From positions 9,174,001 to 9,238,000 of the forward strand of contig NZ_CP030771.1 of assembly GCF_006088715.1 (NCBI RefSeq): a stretch of 64,000 nt of DNA, written 5' to 3'. This DNA is from Streptomyces sp. YIM 121038 (GTDB lineage: Bacteria > Actinomycetota > Actinomycetes > Streptomycetales > Streptomycetaceae). The notes under the pieces are model-generated. The model saw nothing but the letters and a program-made list of their open reading frames with translations, made no database searches and was not told the DNA's origin. Shown here piece by piece: positions 9,745 to 18,236 of the stretch. The position numbers were made by a program, and so were the translations under genes. Each line of letters opens with the position of its first letter. Position 1 is the first letter of the stretch.

Positions 9745-11066
9745 ACGACCCCGACCCCGCCGACCCCTCGGCCCTCGTCGCCCGGCTGCGCGCGACCTTC
9801 CGCACCGGCCGCACCCGCCCCCTCGACTGGCGCGAGCGCCAGCTCACCCGGTTGCGGGAGCTGCTCAGCGAACACCGCGAGGACTTCGCCGACGCGCTCC
9901 ACGCGGACCTCGGCAAGCCCCGAGCCGAGGCCTACCGCTCCGAAGTGGACTTCTCGATCCGCGAGATCGACCACACCCTGGAGCACCTGGAGGAGTGGCT
10001 GCGCCCGCAGGACGTCGACGTGCGCGGCGTCTTCGGCGAGGCGGCGCGCGCCGGTACGCAGTACGACCCGCTCGGCGTCGTCCTCGTGATCGCGCCCTGG
10101 AACTACCCCGCCCAGCTCCTCCTCGTGCCCGTCGCCGGGGCACTCGCCGCGGGCAACGCGGTGGTCGTCAAGCCCAGCGAGCTGGCTCCCGCCACCTCCG
10201 CGCTGATCGCCGAGCTGCTGCCGCGCTACCTGGACACCGACGCCGTGGCCGTCGTCGAGGGCGGGGTGCCCGAGACCACGGCCCTGCTCGCGCAGCGCTT
10301 CGACCACATCTTCTACACCGGCAACGGCACCGTGGGCCGCATCGTCATGCGGGCCGCCGCCGAGCACCTCACGCCGGTCACGCTCGAACTCGGCGGCAAG
10401 TCACCGGTGTTCGTCGACGCGGGCGTCGACACCGCGGAGACCGCACGGCGCCTGGCCCGCGCCAAGTTCGCGAACGCGGGCCAGACCTGCGTGGCGCCCG
10501 ACTACGTCCTCACCGACCCGGACACCGCCCGCGCGCTCGCGGCCGACCTGGCCGCGGCGGTCGAGGAGCTGTACGGGCCGGACCCGGCGGCGTCGGACGC
10601 GTACGGGCGCATCGTCGACGAACGGCACTTCGACCGGCTGTCCGCGCTGTTCGGCTCGGGCCGCGTGGTCACCGGCGGGCAGAGCGACCGGGCCGCGAAG
10701 TACATCGCGCCGACCGTGCTCGCCGGGGTGCGGCCCGACGAGCCGGTCATGCGGGAGGAGATCTTCGGGCCCGTCCTGCCGATCGTCGAGGTGGCGGACC
10801 TGGACGAGGCGATCGCGTTCATCAACGACCGGGACAAGCCGCTGGCCCTGTACGCCTTCACCGACTCGGCGGCCACGCGCGAGCGCATCGCCGCGCAGAC
10901 CTCGTCGGGAGGCCTCGGCTTCGGGCTGCCGATGGCTCATCTCTCGGTCCCCGAGCTGCCGTTCGGCGGGGTCGGCGAGAGCGGCATGGGCGCCTACCAC
11001 GGGCCGCACTCGATCGCGGTCTTCAGCCACCGCAAGGCGCGCCTGGACGTGCCGCTCGGCTCCTGA
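9741..11066 (+). CDS. aldehyde dehydrogenase (class 3-like, NAD(P)+)
   Basis: 441 residues, the shorter length of class 3/coniferyl-type aldehyde dehydrogenases. Asn121 (IAPWNYP), the general base Glu216 (TLELGGKSP) and the nucleophile Cys250 (NAGQTCVAPD) are all present, as is the late EEIFGPVLP motif. The enzyme oxidises aldehydes to acids. Four-base overlap with the TetR gene shows tight coupling. The C-terminus (FSHRKARLDVPLGS) lacks the hydrophobic membrane tail of some class 3 enzymes, so it should be cytoplasmic. Confidence 0.95.
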   Translation: MNDPDPADPSALVARLRATFRTGRTRPLDWRERQLTRLRELLSEHREDFADALHADLGKPRAEAYRSEVDFSIREIDHTLEHLEEWLRPQDVDVRGVFGEAARAGTQYDPLGVVLVIAPWNYPAQLLLVPVAGALAAGNAVVVKPSELAPATSALIAELLPRYLDTDAVAVVEGGVPETTALLAQRFDHIFYTGNGTVGRIVMRAAAEHLTPVTLELGGKSPVFVDAGVDTAETARRLARAKFANAGQTCVAPDYVLTDPDTARALAADLAAAVEELYGPDPAASDAYGRIVDERHFDRLSALFGSGRVVTGGQSDRAAKYIAPTVLAGVRPDEPVMREEIFGPVLPIVEVADLDEAIAFINDRDKPLALYAFTDSAATRERIAAQTSSGGLGFGLPMAHLSVPELPFGGVGESGMGAYHGPHSIAVFSHRKARLDVPLGS

Positions 11067-11130
11067 GGCCGCCTGGAGGTCGCCTGGAGGCCGCCAGAGG
11101 TCGCCGGAGGTCACCTGGGGCCGCCGGAGG
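11067..11130. repeat. short tandem repeats after the aldehyde dehydrogenase gene
   Basis: Six imperfect 10-11 bp units of the form GGCCGCCTGGA / GGTCGCCGGA follow the stop codon. A CCCCGGGG-rich segment with hairpin potential follows at 11131-11164. This is the only material between two convergent genes. Confidence 0.55.
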
Positions 11131-11165
11131 CCCCGGGGCTGCCCCGGGCCGGGCTCCCCGGGGGC

Positions 11166-11618
11166 TCACCGCCCCTCGGGCAGCGGCGGCACGAGTCCCT
11201 CGGCGACGAGGCCCGCGTACACCGCCCGCCCGAGGGACTCCACCGCCGACTGCGGCCGCACCATCACCGTGAACTCCTTGATCCGGCCGTCCTCGTCGAC
11301 GTGCAGCAGGTCGATCCCGTGGATCTCCTTGCCGCCGACGGTCGCCCGGAAGAGCAGCACCGCCGAAGGGGCCTCGGTTCCGTCGGCGCTCGTCCGGGAC
11401 GTGCCCTCGAAGGACCCGACGTACCGGAAGTCCTCGAAGGTGCGAAGGAGCACGCCGAACAGGCCGAGCACCATCTCGCGGCCCTCGAAGGGGCGGAACT
11501 TCACCGGGCTGTAGAAGCGGACGTCCGGGGTGAACAGGCCGTCCAGGGCGGCGAGTTCGCGCTTCTCGACGGCGGCGCGGAAGCGGTCGGCGGCGGCTGC
11601 GGCAGGGTGCGCGGTCAC
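11166..11618 (-). CDS. SnoaL-like / nuclear transport factor 2 family protein
   Basis: 150 residues with the NTF2-like cone fold: an N-terminal helix pair (AADRFRAAVEKRELAALDGL), then FTPDVRFYSP and a long curved sheet ending with DGRIKEFTVMVRP. GTG 11618 is preferred because GGAGG stands seven bases before it. Members include polyketide cyclases, dehydratases and small-ligand binders; no catalytic role can be assigned. It is divergent from a PadR regulator with a 38-bp palindrome between them, so it is probably that regulator's main target. Confidence 0.8.
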   Translation of the reverse strand: MTAHPAAAAADRFRAAVEKRELAALDGLFTPDVRFYSPVKFRPFEGREMVLGLFGVLLRTFEDFRYVGSFEGTSRTSADGTEAPSAVLLFRATVGGKEIHGIDLLHVDEDGRIKEFTVMVRPQSAVESLGRAVYAGLVAEGLVPPLPEGR

Positions 11619-11672
11619 GGGGGAACCTCCAGAGGGACTGGGGCGGCGTCGCCGGGGCCGGGCCCCGGTCTC

Positions 11673-11710
11673 CATAGTCAAGAATCTGACTAGTCAGATC
11701 GTTGACTATG
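11673..11710. promoter_or_regulatory. 38-bp interrupted palindrome between SnoaL-like gene and padR
   Basis: Two 19-bp halves meet at the centre of CTAG and pair at 17 of 19 positions. The inner core ATCTGACTAGTCAGAT is perfect, and the outer arms are CATAGTCAA and TTGACTATG. The long two-part dyad suggests two stacked dimer sites for the PadR protein encoded at 11769. CTAG at the centre is shared with the fadH/PadR palindrome. Confidence 0.75.
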
Positions 11711-11768
11711 ATGGGGGAGCCGACCGGCAAAGGGAAGAGGCGGCGAGGAGAAGGGGAGGCGGTGGCTC

Positions 11769-12359
11769 ATGGCCCTGCGGCACGCGGTGCTCGCGGCGCT
11801 GCTCGACGGCGAGTTCAGCGGCTATCAGCTCGCCAAGGGGTTCGACATCGGCGTCGCCAACTTCTGGCACGCGCTGCCGCAGCAGCTGTACGCCGAGCTG
11901 TCGCGCCTGGAGGGCGAAGGCCTGGCCGCCGGGCGCGAGGTGGTGCAGGAAGGGCGGCCGAACAAGCGGCTCTTCACGGTGACGGACGCGGGCGTCGCCG
12001 AGCTGGAGCGGTTCGCGGCGGACACCGCCAAACCGTCGTTCATCCGCGACGACCTGCTGGTCAAGGTGCAGGCCGTGGACGGGGTCGACGCCACCCCGGT
12101 GATCACCCAGCTCCGGGAGCGCGCCCGGGTCGCCGAGGCCAAGACCGAGGTCCTCAGCGCGCTCCTGCGGCGCCTGCGCGGCGACCTGGACGAGGAGGAG
12201 TTCCTGCGTACGGGCCGGCGGATCGGACCGTATCTGACGTGTCAGCGCGGGCTCGCCTTCGAACGGGAGACACGCGCGTGGTGCGAGCGGTCGGCGGACC
12301 TGCTGGCGGCGCGGGGCGAGGGGGCCGTGCGGCGGGGGAGCGGCCGGGCGCAGGCCTGA
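11769..12359 (+). CDS. PadR family transcriptional regulator
   Basis: 196 residues. The winged helix (ALRHAVLAALLDGEFSGYQL, then YAELSRLEGEGLAAG) and the C-terminal helical dimer domain (AEAKTEVLSALLRRLRGDLD) match the PadR/Vir_C architecture and resemble the PadR at 3905. It lies head-to-head with the SnoaL-like gene and should repress both through the 38-bp palindrome. An AAGGGGAGG-like purine run precedes the ATG. Ligand unknown. Confidence 0.9.
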   Translation: MALRHAVLAALLDGEFSGYQLAKGFDIGVANFWHALPQQLYAELSRLEGEGLAAGREVVQEGRPNKRLFTVTDAGVAELERFAADTAKPSFIRDDLLVKVQAVDGVDATPVITQLRERARVAEAKTEVLSALLRRLRGDLDEEEFLRTGRRIGPYLTCQRGLAFERETRAWCERSADLLAARGEGAVRRGSGRAQA

Positions 12360-12452
12360 GGCGGCCGTCCCCCGAGGCCCGCGCGCCTTGCCCGGGAGTA
12401 CGGCCCGCGATGCCCTTGCGCGGGCCCTTCGCCGTGTAGTCGGCTATGCCTC

Positions 12453-14111
12453 ATGAGGAGCACGCGAAGCACGAGGCGTACGAGAGACATACGAGGCACA
12501 GGGACGACAGGGGCCGCAAAGGGCGTACGGCGGACCGGTGTTGCCGCCGCGGCCGCCGCGCTCGTCGCGGGCACGCTCTGGGCGGGGACGCCCGCCGTGC
12601 ACGCCGAGGGCGGCGCCGAGGGGCGGGCGTCGGCCGCGGGCCTCGGCGTCGACCTCGACACGGTGACGATCCCGCAGCTCCAGGCGCGGATGGCGAAGGG
12701 TTCGCTGACCTCGAAGGCGTTGACCTCCGCCTATCTGCGGCGCATCGACACCGTCGACCCTAAGATCAACGCGGTGCTGCGCACCGACCCGACGGCCCTG
12801 CGCCAGGCGGCCGCGAGCGACGAGCGGCACCGCGCGGGCCGCGCCCTCGGCCCGCTCGACGGCATCCCGGTCCTGCTCAAGGACAACGTGGACACCCGCG
12901 GCATGCCCACGACGGCCGGGTCGCTCGCCCTCGCCGGAAGCCCGCCGGACGCCAACGCGCCGCTGGTGAAGCGGCTGCGGAAGGCCGGGGCGGTGATCCT
13001 CGGCAAGACCAATCTGTCCGAGTGGGCCAACTTCCGCGCGGCCAGGCCGACCTCGGGGTGGTCGGCCGTGGGCGGCCAGACCCACAACCCGTACGTGCTG
13101 GACCGCAATCCGTGCGGGTCGTCCGCCGGTTCGGGCGCGGCCCTCGCGGCGTCCCTCGCCCAGGTGGCCATCGGCACCGAGACGGACGGTTCCATCGTGT
13201 GCCCGGCCGGGATGAACGGCGTGGTCGGCCTCAAGCCCAGCCTGGGCGTGGTCAGCCAGTCCGGCGTGGTCCCGATCTCCGCCGAGCAGGACACGGCGGG
13301 GCCGATGGCGCGCAACGTCGTCGACACCGCGCTCACGCTCGCCGTCCTCAGCGGCGGCGACGGTGCCCGCCCGGCCGTGTCCCGGGGCTTCGCGGACCCG
13401 GGAGCGCGCCCGGGCAGCCTGCGCGGCAAGCGCGTCGGCCTGTGGCGGCTGCCCGAGCTCGGCCCGGACGTGGACGCCCTGATGACGCGCACCGCCCGCA
13501 AGCTGCGGACCGCCGGGGCCGAGGTCGTCGAGGTGACGCCGCCGTACCAGAAGCGGCTCGCGGAGCTCGAATTCCCGGCGCTGCTCAGTGAGTTCCACCG
13601 CGACATCGACGCCTACCTCGGCACCCGCGAGGGCCCGCGCGACCTCGCGGGGCTGATCGAGTTCAACCGCACCCACCCCGCGGAGCAGACCTGCTTCGCC
13701 GGGCAGGAGCTGTTCGAGCAGGCGCTCGCGGCGCCGCCCACCACCGACCCCGCCTACCGGGCCATGCGCGCCGAGCTGAAGGACCTCTCCCGGCGCTCCA
13801 TCGACGAGACCCTGGCCGCCCACGACCTCGACGCCATCGCCGCGCCGACGAACCCGCCCGCCTGGACCACCGACTGCGAGCGGGGCGACAACGACGTCAT
13901 CCCGTCCTCCACCCCGGCGGCCGTCGCCGGCTACCCGTCCCTCTCGGTGCCCGCCGGGTTCGTGAAGGAGCTGCCCGTCGGCGTGCTCCTGACCGCGGGC
14001 AACCACCAGGACGCGCGGCTCCTGTCGCTGGGCGCCGCGGTGGAGCAGCGCCTGCAGGCCTGGCGCGCCCCGCGCTACCTGCCGACGACCGGCTCCGGCA
14101 GCACCCGCTGA
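12453..14111 (+). CDS. secreted amidase (amidase signature family)
   Basis: 552 residues. The Arg-rich N-terminus and hydrophobic Ala-rich segment (residues about 25-50, AVHAEG) form a signal peptide. The amidase signature domain has the Ser-cisSer-Lys triad: Lys143 (PVLLKDN), Ser223/224 (PCGSSAGSG) and Ser247 (TETDGSIVCP). Such enzymes hydrolyse amide bonds; secreted Streptomyces members act on peptide or aryl amides, substrate unknown. A strong terminator follows at once. The start lacks a good ribosome site; another ATG at 12446 is out of frame. Confidence 0.9.
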   Translation: MRSTRSTRRTRDIRGTGTTGAAKGVRRTGVAAAAAALVAGTLWAGTPAVHAEGGAEGRASAAGLGVDLDTVTIPQLQARMAKGSLTSKALTSAYLRRIDTVDPKINAVLRTDPTALRQAAASDERHRAGRALGPLDGIPVLLKDNVDTRGMPTTAGSLALAGSPPDANAPLVKRLRKAGAVILGKTNLSEWANFRAARPTSGWSAVGGQTHNPYVLDRNPCGSSAGSGAALAASLAQVAIGTETDGSIVCPAGMNGVVGLKPSLGVVSQSGVVPISAEQDTAGPMARNVVDTALTLAVLSGGDGARPAVSRGFADPGARPGSLRGKRVGLWRLPELGPDVDALMTRTARKLRTAGAEVVEVTPPYQKRLAELEFPALLSEFHRDIDAYLGTREGPRDLAGLIEFNRTHPAEQTCFAGQELFEQALAAPPTTDPAYRAMRAELKDLSRRSIDETLAAHDLDAIAAPTNPPAWTTDCERGDNDVIPSSTPAAVAGYPSLSVPAGFVKELPVGVLLTAGNHQDARLLSLGAAVEQRLQAWRAPRYLPTTGSGSTR

Positions 14112-14115
14112 GACC

Positions 14116-14145
14116 GTGCGGTCGCCACGCGCGTGGCGACCGCAC
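14116..14145. terminator. 30-bp perfect palindrome, terminator of the amidase gene
   Basis: GTGCGGTCGCCACGC is followed at once by its exact complement, giving a 15-bp stem five bases after the amidase stop. The convergent FN3 gene ends at 14188, so it may work in both directions. Confidence 0.8.
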
Positions 14146-14187
14146 GCCCTCCGCGGTGCCGGTCCGCACCGGCTCGCTGCCGCTCGC

Positions 14188-15174
14188 TCACCGCGTGGTG
14201 ACCGTGCGCCGGGCCGAGAAGGCGCCCCAGGTGCCGTCGGGCAGCTTGGCGCGCAGCCGCACGCGGTGCGTCTCGCCGGGCTTCTTGCCCACGTAGAAGC
14301 TGTGCTTCATCCGGCCCTGCGGGACCGTGCCGCCGAAGACGAGCGAGGTGGCGCTCTCCCCGTCCAAATGGATCTGATACTCCGTCACCGAGCCGCCGGT
14401 GCGCGGCGGCTCCCAGGACAGGTCGATGTAGTACGCCCCGTCCTTGCGGTGCGTCGTCGCGCGGAGGTCGGCCGGCGCGGTGCCGCGCCCGCTGTCCTTG
14501 CTGCCCGAGGTGGTCACGCGTGCGGAGGGGCTCGCGGGCGAGAAGTTGTCGGCGGCGTCCCGCGCCTTCACGCTGAAGGTGTACGTCCGGCCCGGCCGCA
14601 GCCCCGTGATGAGCGTGTCCGTGGTGCCGCCGCCCACGCTGTGGATCTTCGTCGTGCCCTGGTAGATCTCGTACGAGGCCACGCTCCGGTTGTCCTTCGA
14701 CGCGCCCCACGAGAGGGTCGCGGCGTGCCCGCCCTCGGCCTCGGCGCGCAGGGTGCGCGGACGCGAGGGCGCCTTGGAGTCGGCCGCGACCGCGGCGGGC
14801 GTGGTGACCGTCAGCTTCTTGCTGCCCGCGCTGAGGTTCCCGTCGGCGTCGCGGGCCCGGACGGAGAAGGTGTACGTGGCCGACGGTTTGAGCCCGGTGA
14901 CGTCGACCATGTGCTGCGCGGCCGGGACGCGCTTGACCCGGGTGGCGCCCCGGTACACCTCGTACCCGTCGATCTCGGCGCGGCCGGTGGACCGGTTCCA
15001 CATCACGTGCACGGACGTGGCGCTGCCCGCCTGCACGGTGACCCCGCGCGGCGCGTCCGGCGGCGCCGCGCCCCCGCCCTCCTCACCGCCCCAGGCGCAA
15101 GCGCTCAGCAGACAGGCGACCGTGACGGTGAGACAGACGGGTGGCAGATGACGTGTGTGGGGGGTCCGTCGCAC
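14188..15174 (-). CDS. lipoprotein with three fibronectin type III domains
   Basis: 328 residues. The lipobox LSAC (Cys26) ends a signal peptide, so the protein is lipid-anchored outside the cell. Three FN3 domains follow at about residues 39-125, 135-220 and 232-328, each with the Trp of strand B, the LxPxTxYTFSVRARD pattern and a final VTT. FN3 repeats of this kind link or flank catalytic domains in Streptomyces chitinases and cellulases, but no catalytic domain is present here. GTG 15174 follows GGAAGG. A DasR-type palindrome upstream suggests control by amino-sugar supply. Confidence 0.85.
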   Translation of the reverse strand: MRRTPHTRHLPPVCLTVTVACLLSACAWGGEEGGGAAPPDAPRGVTVQAGSATSVHVMWNRSTGRAEIDGYEVYRGATRVKRVPAAQHMVDVTGLKPSATYTFSVRARDADGNLSAGSKKLTVTTPAAVAADSKAPSRPRTLRAEAEGGHAATLSWGASKDNRSVASYEIYQGTTKIHSVGGGTTDTLITGLRPGRTYTFSVKARDAADNFSPASPSARVTTSGSKDSGRGTAPADLRATTHRKDGAYYIDLSWEPPRTGGSVTEYQIHLDGESATSLVFGGTVPQGRMKHSFYVGKKPGETHRVRLRAKLPDGTWGAFSARRTVTTR

Positions 15175-15197
15175 GGGTGTGCCTTCCACTCGACGGC

Positions 15198-15215
15198 AAT
15201 TGGTCCGGACCAATT
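15198..15215. promoter_or_regulatory. DasR-responsive element (dre)-like palindrome
   Basis: AATTGGTCCGGACCAATT is a perfect 18-bp palindrome 24 bp before the FN3 lipoprotein start. It matches the core TGGTC-N2-GACCA of the GntR-family DasR site known from chitin and N-acetylglucosamine genes of Streptomyces. That DasR binds here is inference. Confidence 0.65.
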
Positions 15216-15273
15216 TGTCAGGCGTGACCGGGGCACATCAAGAGGCGCGGCGGATCAACCGCCCCGCGGGACG

Positions 15274-15867
15274 TCAGAGGCAGCCCTCCGGCAGGACGGC
15301 CCCGGCGGCCCGGAGGTGCCGGAGAGCGGCCGCGAAGGAGTAGCAGTCGAAGAGCGCCGCGTGCTCCTGTCCGGCGGCGGGCCTGGGCAGACCGAGCACC
15401 TGCCACAGCCGCCCCACGTTCACGCCGGTCGTCGTCGGCGCCAGTGCGTTGATCCAGGGCCGCACGTTCAGGAAGGGGGTGTCGAGACAGCTGGCGGCGA
15501 TGCGCTCGCCGCGCGCCCGCGCCCAGCCCGCGTTCTCCCCGACGACGACCATGTCGTTGCCGTACGAGAGCGCCGTCCGGCCCTTGCAGAACCCCAGGAA
15601 GTCACCGATCGCCCGGGCGGGGGCCCGGCCCTCCCGGTCGACCTCCTCCTGCTCGATCCCGGTGAGCTCGGTGAAGAACGCCGAGAGCCGCGGATTGACC
15701 ACCGGCCGCACCAGCACCTCGTACTCCTCCACGACCGCGAGGTCCGCGTCCAGCCGCAACGCCCCGATCTGCACGATCTCCCGCAACTGCCCGGGACCCG
15801 ACCAGTCGTTCTCGAGCGCTCCCGGCCACGTGGTGAACTCCAGGTCGAAAACCACGAAGGTGGACAC
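15274..15867 (-). CDS. DEDDh 3'-5' exonuclease family protein
   Basis: 197 residues of the DnaQ-like nuclease fold. Exo I is FDLEFTTW with Asp8 and Glu10; Exo II Asp lies in YGNDMVVV; Exo III is the HxxxxD pattern in EHAALFDC. All four metal/catalytic acids and the His are therefore present. The ERI-1/KapD-like block QIGALRLD suggests the group of small-RNA or sporulation-related exonucleases, not the polymerase epsilon subunit. GTG 15867 is behind GAGGAG. Substrate unknown. Confidence 0.85.
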   Translation of the reverse strand: MSTFVVFDLEFTTWPGALENDWSGPGQLREIVQIGALRLDADLAVVEEYEVLVRPVVNPRLSAFFTELTGIEQEEVDREGRAPARAIGDFLGFCKGRTALSYGNDMVVVGENAGWARARGERIAASCLDTPFLNVRPWINALAPTTTGVNVGRLWQVLGLPRPAAGQEHAALFDCYSFAAALRHLRAAGAVLPEGCL

Positions 15868-16026
15868 AGTGCCGTTCTCCTCGTCCTGCGGAAAAGGCCG
15901 CGCGCCGGCGCGGCCGGGGTGCCCATCATCGCGGTCCGACGAGGGTGACCGGTTCCCGGAAACCGCCTTCTGCGCGGCCTCGCTGTGATGATCTGGGCGT
16001 CCGCGTCCGAACCCAGGGAGGCCGTC

Positions 16027-16440
16027 ATGTCCCCAACGCCCCAGGAGATCTTCGAGCGGTACGTCTACGCCGGAAGCATGACCCGGAACGCCGACGCCGT
16101 CGCCGAGACCTTCACCGAGGACGGCGTCTTCGAGGCGCCGCTCGTGCCCGCCGACGCCGCCTTCCCCAGGAAGCTGGTGGGCCGTGCGGAGATCCGTACC
16201 GCGATGGCGGCGTACTACGAGCGGCAGCAGCAGGACGGCCGCGCGCCGAATCTGGAGAAGTCCGGGTACGTGCTGCACACCACCACCGACCCCGACGTGT
16301 TCATCGCCGAGATCGACACGGTCTTCGACGGGCGCGCGGGGGAGGACGACGTGAGCGTGTCGCTGGTGCAGATCTTCCGCGTCCGCGACGGAAGGATCGC
16401 CCGGCTGCGGGACTACTTCGCGCCCGACCTGGTGAACTGA
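16027..16440 (+). CDS. SnoaL-like / NTF2 family protein
   Basis: 137 residues with the NTF2 fold: EIFERYVYAGSMTRNADAVA, then FTEDGVFEAPL and a terminal VQIFRVRDGRIARLRDYF. The GRIxxxRDYF ending is typical of ketosteroid-isomerase-like members. GGGAGG stands six bases before ATG 16027. Divergent from the exonuclease and convergent with the broken DUF3995 gene, whose reading frame overlaps its 3' end by 28 bases. Role unknown. Confidence 0.82.
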   Translation: MSPTPQEIFERYVYAGSMTRNADAVAETFTEDGVFEAPLVPADAAFPRKLVGRAEIRTAMAAYYERQQQDGRAPNLEKSGYVLHTTTDPDVFIAEIDTVFDGRAGEDDVSVSLVQIFRVRDGRIARLRDYFAPDLVN

Positions 16441-16755
16441 GGACGCCTGCCGGACCGGCGGGCGGCGAGGCCGAAGGCCAGCCCTCCGGCGATGAACCAC
16501 GGGTTCCACAGGGCAAGGGTCGAGCAGCCGCGCCAGCAGGGCGCCGAAGAGACAGAGCCCACCCACACCCCACAGACCGGCCACGACGAACCACAGCGGG
16601 CGCTCGGTGGCCAGCGGCCCCGCGGAGACGCTCAGCCCGACGTCACCGCCGACGGCCCAGTAGAAGTGCAGCCCGGCGAACGCGATCGCCCACAGACAGG
16701 CGACCCACCCCCCGTACGTGGACGACTCCGCGCCCGCCGCCTCCGGCCGCCTCAT
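16413..16755 (-). pseudogene. DUF3995 membrane protein, frameshifted and internally deleted
   Basis: The first 84 codons from ATG 16755 encode two membrane helices of the DUF3995 type (WAIAFAGLHFYWAVGGDVG; LWFVVAGLWGVGGLCLFGAL). At about 16515 the frame is lost: continuing in frame gives Arg/Pro-rich nonsense, while the next frame gives TLALWNPWFIAGGLAFGLAA, the family's C-terminal block, ending at TAG 16413. The two middle helices expected between these blocks are missing, so a deletion joined the ends out of frame. The ATG overlaps the stop of the DUF6191 gene (ATGA). Family recall is from memory; the frame change is visible. Confidence 0.65.
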
Positions 16756-17102
16756 CGCCGACGCTCACCGGCATCGCCAGGGTGCTCGGCCCCCTGGCCC
16801 TGTGGCACCACGATGAACGCGGTGCCCTTGGTGAGGTCGATGCTGGACCGGGGCGGCGCGCCGTCGCTCTCGTCGTCCCGCAGCAGCAGCTCCACCCGCC
16901 GCTGCTCCAGCTCCACCGTCTTGTTCCCGTTCACGACCGCGGTGAATTCATCGAAGGCGATGTTCGACAACGACCGCCCCGAGCGTCTGCGCAGCCACGG
17001 GATCAGACCGAGCCCCGTGAACCACCGCCAGACGCTCTCCATCAGGGCGAACAAGGCCAACAGACACGCGAACGCCGGGAACGACATGAGCCAGATCGTC
17101 AC
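16752..17102 (-). CDS. DUF6191-like small membrane protein
   Basis: 116 residues if started at GTG 17102, which has GGGAG six bases upstream; ATG 17177 or 17087 are alternatives. One N-terminal membrane helix (about residues 5-25) leads to a cytoplasmic domain with the conserved blocks AFDEFTAVVNGNKTVELEQR and RDDESDGAPPRSSIDL that I recall as DUF6191 in Streptomyces. Its stop overlaps the start of the broken DUF3995 gene, so it once formed a two-gene operon with it. Function unknown. Confidence 0.7.
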   Translation of the reverse strand: MTIWLMSFPAFACLLALFALMESVWRWFTGLGLIPWLRRRSGRSLSNIAFDEFTAVVNGNKTVELEQRRVELLLRDDESDGAPPRSSIDLTKGTAFIVVPQGQGAEHPGDAGERRR

Positions 17103-17398
17103 GAACGGCTCCCCGGCCCACGCGAGACAGCCGCCTCCCGGAGAGCAGCACCCCCCTGCCGAAACAGCCCGGGCCACTCGCTCCCCTCGGCCACTACTGC
17201 CCTCGCCTCGCTGATCGCCATGGGGCCACTCTCATGGCTGCCGCCGCCCGCGGGGATCGGCCCGCCGGATGATCCGCCTCCGCCGCGCGGCGGAGACGGC
17301 TCCCGGTCGAACCGGGAGGCCCCCTGACACGGCCGGCCGCGCTGATCGGAGGCGTAAACCGCTGGACAGCCCCCTGGCGCTCAGCGAGCATCGCCGCG

Positions 17399-17947
17399 AT
17401 GAACAGCGAACTTCTCTCCACACCCCGACGCGTCCGCTTCGTCGAGCTCAGCGCGGTGGCGTTGCGGGCCCTTGCCGACGGCGACCTCGCGGGGGGCAGC
17501 GCCGAGGCCGGGGTCGCCCTCGACGCACACTTCGTCCGCGACCGGGCCCGGTCGATCTTCGCCCACCGCGCCGACCAGGTCGTCCGAGACCCGTCGGCCG
17601 CGCCCTGGATCACGCGGGCCGCGGTGTCCGAGCCGGACGGCACCGTCATCGGCGACGCCGGGTTCCACGGGCCGCCGGACGCGGCCGGTGCGGTCGAGGT
17701 CGGCTACACCGTCGTGCCGGGGCACCGCCGCCGGGGCTATGCCCGCGCCATGCTGAAGGCGCTGCTCGTCAGGGCCGCCGCCGAACCCGGTGTCAGGACC
17801 GTGCGGGCCACCATCAGGTCCGACAACAGCGCGTCCCTGGCCACCATCGCGGGCTTCGGTTTCACCCGCGTCGGCGAGCGGCGCGACGCGCACGGCGGGC
17901 TCGTGCTCGTCTTCGAGGTCCCGGCGGACGCGGTGCGGGCCGCGTAG
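17399..17947 (+). CDS. GNAT family N-acetyltransferase
   Basis: 182 residues. The acetyl-CoA-binding motif A is clear: VEVGYTVVPGHRRRGYARAM (residues about 99-118, with the Q/RxxGxA loop as RRRGYA), followed by helix LKALLVRAA and motif B with the Asn-Ser pair (RSDNSASLATIAGFGF). This resembles RimJ/RimL-type acetyltransferases of protein or small-molecule amines. It stands alone. Substrate unknown. Confidence 0.88.
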   Translation: MNSELLSTPRRVRFVELSAVALRALADGDLAGGSAEAGVALDAHFVRDRARSIFAHRADQVVRDPSAAPWITRAAVSEPDGTVIGDAGFHGPPDAAGAVEVGYTVVPGHRRRGYARAMLKALLVRAAAEPGVRTVRATIRSDNSASLATIAGFGFTRVGERRDAHGGLVLVFEVPADAVRAA

Positions 17948-18236
17948 CCGCACGCCCCCGGCGCCGCTGCTTCAACCGGGCAGGGCGTTCGGGTTCTCGG
18001 GCGGACGGGACGACCATGTCCGGATCGACTCGACGGAACGTTGCCTTCCGTCATGCGGTGGTGACAGGTGGTGGATGCGCTGCCAGAGTCTTCCACGCAT
18101 CACCCTTGCGGGATTCCGGCCGGACCCGTCCCTGTTGTCACCCGGCGCCAGCCTCTTCGCGGTGCCGGGCTCCCGGAGCACGACTCAGCATGCCCCGCCG
18201 GCGTGGTGCCGGGCCGGGGCCGGGGAGGGAAGCTCG

